Shown one piece after another: positions 23,921-35,200 of a stretch of 64,000 nt of DNA (its first letter is position 1; every line of letters starts with the position of its first letter). The stretch is from the NCBI RefSeq assembly GCF_964340395.1, contig NC_135558.1:20970871-21034870 (forward strand), given 5' to 3'. The position numbers and the translations under genes are program-made. The DNA is from Glandiceps talaboti. Lineage: Eukaryota; Hemichordata; Enteropneusta; Spengelidae. The notes beneath the pieces are model-generated. The model saw only the letters and a program-made list of their open reading frames with translations, made no database searches and was not told the DNA's origin.

Positions 23921-24746
23921 TGTTTTTTTACCATTGGAGTAGTTTTTTTACCATGGGAGGAGTTTTTTTTTACCATGGGAGGAGTTTTTAAAAAGTTTTT
24001 ATCCAGAAAACGACTCCTGTCTCAGTAAAATATAAATAAGAATAAAAGCAGTAAAAAATACAACTGGTGTAAACCAAAGTGCTCCTGTAAATAACAACTG
24101 AATTTATCAAATTATTCCATTATAACAATTGTATAATTATCCAAACTAAAATTTGTGCACATCACTGAAAAAGTATTGCTATCATAAAAGTGTGATTCAA
24201 TATTTAATTTTGAACAAAATAAATATTATGGTTTACCACACTTGTGTTTCTCTCTGAAGCAGAGATCACAATGTTTAGAAAAGGGAAAAGAATTCATCCA
24301 GCAAAAACACTTTAAGTCCCCCAAGTGAGTGACTATTACAATAGCACTCCATCTGTCCATAATATGTCATTTCTCAGACTTGCAATATCAAATTTCTTTC
24401 AAAACTGGCACATTTTTTTTTTCGGCATATGTAAATGTGACCATTAAAACTTGCACAAATGTCATTCTTGGTGTATGTTTTTCTTCAAAATTAAATAAAT
24501 ATCTTATATATCAATTCATGTAAATAACAGAATTGATTCAAGTTTGTATATTCCAGATAACAAGATGTAAATATTTTACACTGGAAAATTAGATATTTTA
24601 ATATTTCCCAAATATTTCTTCTTTCAGCCAAGGAAAATATGAGTGACCTAAGGGGCCTTGCCATGAGTCTCAAGATGATCAGTGACAAAACTTTGGTTCA
24701 TGAGTATTTTCCTGTTGATTGAAGTAAAATATGAAAGAATAACATA

Positions 24747-25622
24747 TTTATACCTCCTCGGGCATAATATATGAAAAATTGGCAAAATTAATGGTGATTT
24801 GACTCGTACTTATAGCACTGCACAACCAATGACATAGACACAGGTTGTCTAAACAGAACAACCAATCTATATTTACTGTTTGAACACAATAACTTGGTTT
24901 GTGCATTGTCTGTAAATACATGTACATCAAATACTATTGTACAAATAGCCATTGTTAATTATATTGATATCCAAATAGGCTTAATATTTTTTTCATCTAT
25001 ACATCCCCAGATGCATCCCCATTAAATTTCAGCCCAATCTGCTGAGTAGTTTTGGAATTATAGATTTTTGACCAAAAAGACACATTTTTAGCCCTAATTT
25101 GCATATCACTGATGGGATCATCATGTCGTGAACTATTCTTAATCTAAACACCCTTAAGAATGTTCCCGCCAAATTTCAGACTGATCAGCCCAGTAGTTTT
25201 TGAGTTTAAGTTTTTTGACCAACAATCACATTTTTTGACCCTAATCACACACCGGTGGTAAGATCATTTTGATTTGAACAATTTCCCAGCTAGACACCCA
25301 AGGTAATACACCAAACAAATATCATGGCAATCGGTCCAGCAGTTTTTTACTTTAAAGTTGTTTACTCATTTTTAAGATTCTTCACCCCCTCACAACTTCA
25401 TTTATTCCTGAGGAATGTACTTATAAAAAAGAGGATTCTCTCAGCCCCTTCTCAACGATTATCGTACCTTTGAAGCCTTCAGTATGGTGCAGTTGTATAA
25501 TCAAGTAGACACGAAAGGAGATTTGTCGACAATTTTTGGCAAGGTCAAATTAACCACCCCATTTCCTCTCACACATCGACCTCTCCATATGTGATCACCT
25601 CCTCAGAGGAATAATATAGTAA
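24747..25622. repeat. Composite dispersed repeat with three diverged modules
   Basis: Modules of about 110-130 bases each pair an AAATTTCAGNCTGATCAG-like phrase with a CAGTAGTTTTTGAGTTTAAG-like phrase. The ends are marked by CCTCCTCGGGCATAATAT on the left and CCTCCTCAGAGGAATAATAT on the right. The first about 100 bases recur at 39420-39530. The class is unknown. Confidence 0.55.
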
Positions 25623-25954
25623 TATTACAAACAAGGTGTAAAAGTAAAACTATCTTTGTTTATTGTTCATTGGTTGGTTACAAATTGTACTTTTCTGTTA
25701 TCACCCAATATGATCTCTTCATTCATGGTATCACCGTTTCCACAGAATGACCCCAAGTTGGACGACAAGTGTAACACTGTGGAAACATATAAAAGATATA
25801 AAATTTATGATACTATTAAAAGCAATTTACATATTAGTAATATTTTTTTCATGTTTATGTGTTGAAGAGGAAAATATAATTTCAAGATTTCTTAGATTAA
25901 AGTTACATTCTGCGTTAACTTTCAGTACATAAAATAACACGCCAATTATTTACT

Positions 25955-25960
25955 TTTATT
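25955..25960 (-). other. Candidate ACADM polyadenylation signal
   Basis: TTTATT on the plus strand reads AATAAA on the ACADM strand, about 325 bases beyond the stop codon. It is the first canonical hexamer I noticed downstream. Only transcript ends can confirm it. Confidence 0.35.
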
Positions 25961-26283
25961 TTTTGTAAATATATATTGGTCAAAATGTCTGACATATGAT
26001 CATCAGTCCAAAATTTGATTGGAATGTCTTAGTATTATAATTATTTTCTATCAATGAATGCTATTGGTCATCCACTTCATCACATGCATGTCATGTGACT
26101 ACAAGTTGGCACTGGATTAGCAGTTACATCAGCCTTAGTTCTAACATAACTTTTTTGCATTATGCATTTATAGGTGAACATGTAAACTAGAACATCCTTA
26201 TGATAAGTATGCCCTATGATTGGTAATTGGTAGTCACATGTTTGGCGTGTGACATAAATGGAAGAAGGTGATTGGTTGAAATG

Positions 26284-29200
26284 TCAATATTGTCCACTTT
26301 TGACCATGTTGATCAATTCTCTTGATATGATGATTCTCTGGATCTGAGACGTTCCCTCATAAATCTATAACAAATGAAAAGAAGAGATTGAAATGATTGC
26401 TAGAAAGAGAGTCGTAAACATACCAACATTTATTGTTTATTATTCACATATAATTGTTATGCTTACAATCGTACGAAATACAGCCAATAGCGGGAGTTAT
26501 CAAACAAGGAACATCCATGAATACAAATCAGAGAATTATGGGTAAAAAATTGTAGTCTGATTGTACGTCAACAGTGATATTAATGTATATTAACTCTGTA
26601 CATTGAAACTATATTGTTGTCAACCGATCATATCACATCACCTACACAGTTTCAACCAGTCATATCACATCACCTACACAGTTTCAACCAGTCATATCAC
26701 ATCACCTACACAGTTTCAACCAGTCATATCACATCACCTACACAGTTTCAACCAGTCATATCACATCACCTATGCAATTGTCAACCAATCATATCACATC
26801 ACCTATGCAATTGTCAACCAATCATATCACATCACCTATGCAATTGTCAACCAATCATCTCTCATTGACTATGGAATTGTCAACCAATCATATCTCATCA
26901 ACTACAGTGGGCAACCAATCATCTCTCATTGACTATGTAATAGATCATTTAATCATCTCTCATAACCAACAACTGTCAACCCATCATGTCCAATCAACTT
27001 TATAATTGTCAACCAATCATTTCTCATCAACTATGTAACTATTAGCAACCAATCACCTCTTAAGTACCTCACAGTTATCAACCAATCATCTCTCATCACC
27101 TACACAGTTATCAACCAATCATCTCTCATCACCTACACAGTTGTCAACCAATCATCTCTCACTATGGTGTTTGTCAACCAATCACAACTTACCTGGTATA
27201 CTTTTGCATCTCTCATTAGTTTTTCTACAGGATATTCACTATTGTATCCATTGCCACCAAATATCTGTACAGCATCACTAGCTGCTTTATTGGCTACCAC
27301 AGATGCCATTTCCTTTGCAATGGAAGCCAAATAAGTGTTCTGTTCTCCTTGATCAGTTTGTAAGGCTGACTTGTAAGTTAGAAGTCTTGAAGCCTCAATA
27401 CCCATTGCCATTTCAGCCAACATGAATGCCACAGCTTGATGCTATAGTGAAATAAACGCAACATTGAATTTGAAGTTACAGTTGTCAATGTACAATAACA
27501 TATACAGTATGAAATTGACCTGACAAGTAGATATCTTTCATATTCATATGCATGTCTAATTGACATATTTCATTCATCATCTCTGTAAAATGCATATCAC
27601 TATGGAGACGTATTTGTCAGGTATGTTTTTTTTTTTAATTTTATGAATGCACACATATCTGTAATGGATTTCATGTGTTTATATTTCTTCTAGTCAATTT
27701 TGATATATTTCTAACCTGTGCAATGGGTTTCCCCATGGTCTTCCTCTCCAAGGCATACTTAGTAGCTTCATCCAAAGCTCTTTGTGCTAGACCTACAGCT
27801 TGTGCTGCCGTCTAGAATAAGAAGACAAATCTATTTTACAATAGTAGCAACTGATAATGTTATCAACCCAATAATATAATTTAAATTTTATTCTTTGATG
27901 AGAACAAATCATGTTCATACTCAGAATAATTTAGCAAAGTTTGTATTTTTTGCTTTCCGTTTACGCCAAAGTATGATGGACTAATTTTGGTTTTATTTGC
28001 TATTATTATGTGGATTTGTATGTACCATTCCTGATTGTCACATCAAACCTCTACACTGGCAGTTTTTTTTGTATACATTGATTTCTGTACGTTAGGCCGG
28101 CAGCCACGGTACTATGAATAAAGCATATTATAACATATAATTATAATATCATCCCAATAATATCTACCTATAATATAATGTATCATATCAACTGATAATG
28201 TAGTGATTTTGATAGCAAAGGTTTTCTGATAATACAGCAATGTTTAATGACATATTAATTATTATTATCGCTTTCTTACTTACAGCATGCTATGGAAAAC
28301 AGGGTATAGTAAAGGAATAGATAAAATGTGACAATAGTGAGCTACTGTAGAGATATATCTTGAAAAATTAATCATGTGAGAATTAATTTGTGTTAATCAT
28401 TTGTCATGTTTGAATTTGAGGAAATAAGCAGAAAGTAAATTTTCTACAAATGAAATATACAATTATCAAACATGCATGTTACCAATATCTCAGTGTTTTC
28501 ATATATTGCCCATTGTATGTTTTAAATCCATGTTAGAATTTAATTGAAATGACCAATTTGGATTAGGATTAGGATTAAAATATAAGGGTTTAAAAACAGT
28601 TGTCTGACAGAAATATGTACAAAATGTTGGTCCTAAACAAAAGAATAATCCTATGTACTCCTTATGACTCCATTCACTGATAAGATAACACCAATGTGAG
28701 AATTAACATAGGACTGAAACCCTGGCCTTTAACTGATAAGATAACACTAAAGTTAGAACCTGGGATTGAAACCCAGGCCTTTAACTGATAAGATAACACT
28801 AATGTGAGAACCTGCGATTGAAACCCAGGCCTTTAAATGGTAAGATAATACTATGTGAGAACCTGGGATTGAAACCCTGGCCTTTAACTGATAAGATAAC
28901 ACTAATGTGAGAACCTGGGCTTGAAACCCTGGCCTTTAACTGATAAGATAACACTAATGTGAGAACCTGGGATTGAAACCCTGGCCTTTAACTGATATGA
29001 TGACATTGATGTGAGAACCTGGGATTGAAACCCTGGCCTTTAACTGATAAGATAACACTAATGTGAGAACCTGGGATTGAAACCCTGGCCTTTAACTGAT
29101 AAGATAACACTAATGTGAGAACCTGGGATTGAAACCCTGGCCTTTAACTGATAAGATAACACTAATGTGAGAACCTGGGATTGAAACCCTGGCCTTTAAC

Positions 29201-32200
29201 TGATAAGACAACACTAATGTGAGAACCTGCGATTGAAACCCTGGCCTTTAACTGATAAGATAACACTAATGTGAGAACCTGGGATTGAAACCCTGGCCTT
29301 TAACTGATAAGATAACACTAATGTGAGAACCTGGGCTTGAAACCCTGGCCTTTAACTGATACGATGACATTGATGTGAGAACCTGGGATTGAAACCCTGG
29401 CCTTTAACTGATAAGATAACACTAATGTGAGAACCTGGGATTGAAACCCTGGCCTTTAACTGATAAGATAACACTAATGTGAGAACCTGGGATTGAAACC
29501 CTGGCCTTTAACTGATAAGATAACACTAATGTGAGAACCTGGGATTGAAACCCTGGCCTTTAACATAAGATAACCTTAATGTGAGAACCTGGGATTGAAA
29601 CCCTGGCCTTTAACTAATAAGATAACACTAATGTGAGAACCTGGGATTGAAACCCTGGCCTTTAACTTTAAGGGCTACTGACATGAACTACGTTAAGTCA
29701 ACTGAACCAAAGTTCGGAACCAATGGAGACTCCATTTAATTTTGCTGGGCATTCAATCAAGACTGAAAATGTCAGGATGGGAACTCTTGCAGATATAGAC
29801 ATGTATTCAGTGCCTGCATTAAGTTCTATAACTATCAAAGATAACATTTGTGTGTGTGTGTGGTCTATTTTTGCATTGAAAAACCATTGGTTATTTGAAT
29901 AGTGACATATATATAATCTTTATTTATACTGGATAGTTCTTTAAGTATATAAACACTTGTCTCCCAAGAAGTCCAGTGAGGGCCATACCTCATGGGTTCA
30001 GTGTTAATGCAGGAGGAAACCAGAGTACCCGGAGAACATTACAACTTTGCCGATGATAACTCGCACTGTATACAAAAATTACAACCCCAGAATTTCGGGG
30101 TACTTAATATGCTAAGCCGGAGCGAGACTTGACAGAGAAGTGTCAAAATCCCCCCCCCCCCCCAAAAAAAAAAGACATGAAGTCAGAAAACGTCCGCCAT
30201 AGACAAGTTGGGGGGGAAACGCTGAGGCGTTGGTAGTTTATATTGGAACAAGCAACCTATCGGTCAGAATAGCTCCGCTGGTTTTTTTTTAATTTTATTT
30301 TTTATTTTGGTGACATGTAGAAGTGGTTCAGTTCTTCAGCTCTTTACTATGCAGTTTTGTTTTAGCGATGCAATAAAGTGGTTAGTGGTTTCATATGATG
30401 TCTCACTATAAAACACATTTTACACAGAAGTTGGTAATGTATTGTACTTTTATACCATAGTCACCATATTATAACAAAAATTTACTGTTATGAAAAATTG
30501 CACAAAATCTCAGAAAAAAAATGACTGGGAAATGCACACAACAAAAAAAAAAAATTTTCTAACAAATTTACCAAGTCAACAACATTCAACTTGTACTAGT
30601 TGTAGTAGATATATATATAGGGAAGAAATGTATTAATCGCCATCTTAGTTTCCGTACGGCGACAATCCCCAAGTACCCGAAAGAGAGTCATTCTCAGCCA
30701 ACAGGGTTTGACACTGGAGTAAAAAAGTCACTATCCCACAGGACTAGTAAAATTGATAACGTAGTAGTCCTGCAAAAAAATTGGTGGTCCTATCTTTAAG
30801 TGCTTTCGCTTGTTCACTTAGGCTCTTCATCTCTCTTAGTTTTTGCTCTACTTCTAATTCACTTTTCCAAACCCCATCATATTTATTTCAAACCGTGTGT
30901 TGTAATTGAACTGTCTATTTCTTTGTAGTTGTTTGTGCATCATCAACTCCTTACTGTAATTTTATTCTCTTTTTTATGTTTTGGAACTTCTTCTCTTTTT
31001 TTGTTGCTTTCTGTGAGTAGTTTGTCTTAATTGGAGGGGGGGGGGAGTAATAAGATGTTATGTGGTCTTATTTCTAGCTTAAATACTACATAACATTTCT
31101 GGTACACATTGATCTAACTATTGCATTTTTAAAAGACAAAAAATTACCTTCCCATGGAGCAAGTCTTTATAGTGTTCTCCTTAGTGCATATTAGAATGTA
31201 TTTACAACATAAAAATAAATAAATTTGAAGGTTACCAGCAGTTACAGCAAAATTTTGTTACTAATTACATGTACAAGTCACCTCGTCTATTTTCGTGTCT
31301 ATGTACTTCCGGGTTGACATAAACGTTAAACGTGATACAGTCGGCCCTATAATTACTAAGAAATGACAAAACCATTCGCAAAATAAAGTTCAGGATTTTA
31401 ATTTTTCAAACTGAATATCAATATCCACTACACATTCAATAACTGGTTTCGCGTATTTAGAAATGTGCCCCAAAACATGAACACGGAACATGGAACACGG
31501 AATCGTGTCAGTAGCCCCGTCTACACGGCACTAAAAATCCTACCTGAGTATGGGGCTAGTGTTACTAAGTTAGCAGTTTCATTGTAGGCTGTAAGTTGTA
31601 CCGGTAAAAAAAACAATCATCACATCATGTAGGAAGTACAAAAACATAGAACACGTTGTTTTCTTGCTGAATAAACTCACTGAAATAACAACACGGTCAA
31701 ATTGCGTCTACGATTTTGACAGCCACCATTGTTATGATTGAGCTTCACTTAGTTCCGTTGAACGTGGCCGGGCGAATGCTGACATCCAATTTGTACAGCG
31801 TTTTTACAAAGGGAGCTCGTCAATTACCTACCGAATAATTAACTCAGAAACGTAGTTTAAATACTAACTGATCTAAAAATTACTGTTCAGAAAGACTACG
31901 CATCCGTACATAAATACGAATTCATGCGACAAAGATTTCAACTTTACTACTTGTTACAGTGTAGAGGCCAGCCTTACCCTTATTATACACATATCATCGT
32001 ACAACTAATTTTATTGGCTATAATATTAGCTACATTTGAAAGGTCTCACTTGATTGGCTCATCCTTCGCTATTCCCGTTTTCAAGAGACACCCCGCCAGA
32101 ATAAAGTGCCACGTAGTACAGCAATGGCGCGAGATCGCCTGTTGGGCGACTTTCCCACCGGGTGTGCTTTTCGAAAACTACACAACACATGCTTTCATGA

Positions 32201-35200
32201 CACGGAATCATAGAAAATCTACCCCGTTTCCAAACTAATCGTAATTTTATCGCGAATAGACAACCAGAGTTGGTCAAAATAGCAAATTAAAAATCAAATG
32301 AATTTTACTATGACCGTGAATTCATCATATAGCCGGTGGTTTGAATTCTGAGCTCCCTAATATACCTATCGAAAAGTCACTATCCCGTCGGACATTTTAG
32401 TAACCTTTACTGGTCCTTACAGAAAGTTACTTGACTCGCGGAATAGCGGACCAGCGTGTACGTGTATGTCGAACCCTTGTCATACGTTACAGCATAGACC
32501 CTCCTGGTTACAGTGGTAACACTCGTTCATGTTCGATTAAGTGATGAAGTGATCTTTTTTTAAATTTCTTTTCATCACAACAACAAAATCTGCGCGATCA
32601 AAAGTGTTGTAAACTAAACCAGAAAGAATTATCGGGCTGGCTAAACTTCCCGATGAACTGGAGTAAGGTCCAAGTCCAAGTAAGCCCCGATAGTACGTGA
32701 GAAAATCGTCTCAAACTAGCGATACAACTTTCAAAATATAACTTGACATGTTAGAGTTATACAATTCAAGACGGGTTTTCACTCGAAAACAACAATTCTG
32801 TGAACAATGACACTGAACGCAGTGATTTCTCGGACGATGTTACCACTGCACTGTAACGTATGGCTGACAACGACTTGCTTCTGGGTTAGTCCCTCCTGCA
32901 TCCGGGTACTTGGGATTGTCGCCGTACGGAACTACCACATCGGTAATTTTGACGCTGTAATTTTGCCACCAATATTGATCGTACAAAAACAAAACTCCAT
33001 AAATGAACCACAAAGTACTTTCCCTTTCAAAATGTGGTAATTTTAGAAAGAGTATTATCGTTTTTATTGACGACTGACTCTGTCAAAAATCGTTCGATAC
33101 ACTTCAGTTCAGGCATGGAAGACTTCTCACAATGATAATGAGTGCATATACTGGAATGAACCATTCTGTAGGAGGGGTGGAGAATTGGATTTGAAGTTTA
33201 CAAACAAACCTTTTTCGAACAAATATTTGTCATTTGGGCGCACAATGCGTAGAATTAAGACTATAGCACATATTACATTGCTTGTTTGACGTCAATAGTG
33301 TCTTTTGAAAAGTTGCACTTTACCTAAAGTCTCGCGGACTGATTTCCAATATGGCGTCGGTCATTATGCTCATTAACTTATTCTTTTTATTTTCAAATTT
33401 CAAAAAAAAAATCATAAAAAATAGAAGAGATGACTTGAAATTAACAAATCTAAGTAAGCTACCCCCTGTGCATCAACACACCAGATATCAAAGCAATCTG
33501 ACTTAAAGTTTATGAGGAGTTGATGAAAAAGTCATTTTTGAAAAAAAAATCATAAAAAATTGAAAATGGCACAGATCAACTTGGCATGAACAAATCTGAA
33601 TAGCCTCCCCCCAGGGAACATGCACACCAAATATCGAAGAATTCCGACTGTCACTTTCGGAATAGAAAGTGAAAATATAAAAGTTTGACGGACACCTATG
33701 ATTCACTCTACTCTCTATACCTCAATACCCACCTATACCTAAAGCTACGCTTTCAGCTTTCGCTGACAGCGGAGCTAAAAAAAACCGTCAGGGCGTGTGT
33801 ATTTTATGATTATAATGGCACATACGTCAAGACGGGTCAACGGCGTTATAAAGTCATTTCATCCTTATCACATCCTCGAGAAATATAACGACCAGAAAGC
33901 ACATAAAGTAATCGGAACATGATGTTAATATAAAAAATCCAACGACATTGGGTTGTACTACAATGACTCTTCTAGTGACTGACAAATTGTGGAAACTGTG
34001 ATTGTGGAAATATGAACGTCGATTACCAGTATTTCTCGAAGTTGTAACCATGCTGTAACGTATTGTCGGTGGCTGTAACAAGGAATTCAAAGTGCAGAAC
34101 TTTGGTCATGATCATAGTATTCAGTGTTGATAATCCCCATTCATTAATACCATAGACAAACATGTTTTGTTTACTCCTCGCCCAGAGAAATCGGGGGGGG
34201 TGGCGCGTTTGCAGCTGATAAAGGGCGTACATCTTTGTGTACATGTTATCATCGGCAAAGTTGTAATGAACCTGCATTGTTCGGTAGAGTCAAACTGAAC
34301 AACACTCTTCTTACTTACAGTGTGGTAAATTTAATCGAACCCTGAATTGGGTTCGAACCCCAACCGCAGTGGTAAGAGAGGCAAGTGGTTTAACCACTCG
34401 ACCACCGACAACCCTAAGATAATATAGATAATCAGTGTTTGAATGACAGCATTCATTTACATAATATTGAATTAAACTTTTGTTCCAAACAAAGTGTGTC
34501 ATTATTTTCTCAAAAACAGCTGAAATAAACAAAAAAAAATATTCAAAAAAACAAGATTTTCATGATAATACATGTAGTTCATATCTTTGACCATTTCCCA
34601 TGTCTAAACTTTGATAATAACTTACTGGTGGACGAGTTTTATCAAAGGCTAACATAGCAATCTTAAATCCAGCTCCTTCACCAATCAGTACATTCTCTTT
34701 AGGAACAACCACATCTTCAAATATTATACCACGGTTGTCACTGCAACGCTGACCCATGTTCCATTCCTACAAGGATGGTGAGAACAGAGGTATAAATATG
34801 TATTCCATTCCTACAAGGATGGTGAGAACAGAGGTATAAATATGTAACAATAGACAAGTTTATTAGGTTTTGACTTTGTTTTATAACAATCCATTATAAT
34901 TCTCTCCGATGCTAAAGTATGACCAATTGAGAACTTCCCAACCTCGAAAATCCGAGGTTAGTTAATATGCTAAGCTGGTAGAAATGTGTTAATTGGCCTC
35001 ATCATCTATATCAACAGAAATAAAGAAGTGTCGGGTATTTGCATAATCTTCTTTTCCATCTTTTCATTGTATGCATGGTGCGCTCAGACCACTATAGAAA
35101 GAGGTTGTCTTGCTGCTAGACGTTCGGGCTTCTCCCGACGAAGTTCGCTGTGACGGCGAACGCCCATCCTTGTCGTATTGTAAATTCGGAATAACACCTG

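Larger units (their letters stand above)
22382..26283. other. Convergent intergenic region between TRUB2 and ACADM
   Basis: It holds the 3' UTRs of both genes, one acidic minus-strand ORF (23513-23725), and two inverted copies of a dispersed repeat (about 23727-23920 and 25010-25140). It also holds a longer repeat-like segment (24747-25622) built of modules with phrases such as CAGTAGTTTTTGAGTTTAAG. No conserved protein was recognised. Confidence 0.55.
27812..34625 (-). other. ACADM intron 8 (6.8 kb), repeat-rich
   Basis: It contains the 52-bp array, two dispersed repeats with inverted partners at 58.0-60.2 kb, a 30-bp inverted repeat pair at 30651/32902, and a tRNA-like SINE head. The interval 30,650-32,930 has no recognisable coding sequence. 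Confidence 0.7.

Noticed and set aside
28676-29665. Possible hammerhead ribozyme in the 52-bp repeat (CTGATAAG ... GAAAC)
   Set aside because: The conserved core needs CUGAUGA; this unit has CUGAUAA, losing the essential G, and the flanking stems do not pair convincingly.
28676-29665. CRISPR-like direct repeats
   Set aside because: Units are head-to-tail with no unique spacers, and the context is an intron of an animal gene.
31924-32238. 104-codon plus-strand ORF inside ACADM intron 8
   Set aside because: No family resemblance and no supporting neighbours; kept only as part of the interval between the inverted 30-mers.
34329-34413. Functional tRNA-Leu or tRNA-Ser gene
   Set aside because: The boxes are present but the acceptor stem and anticodon arm do not pair well; a SINE head fits better.
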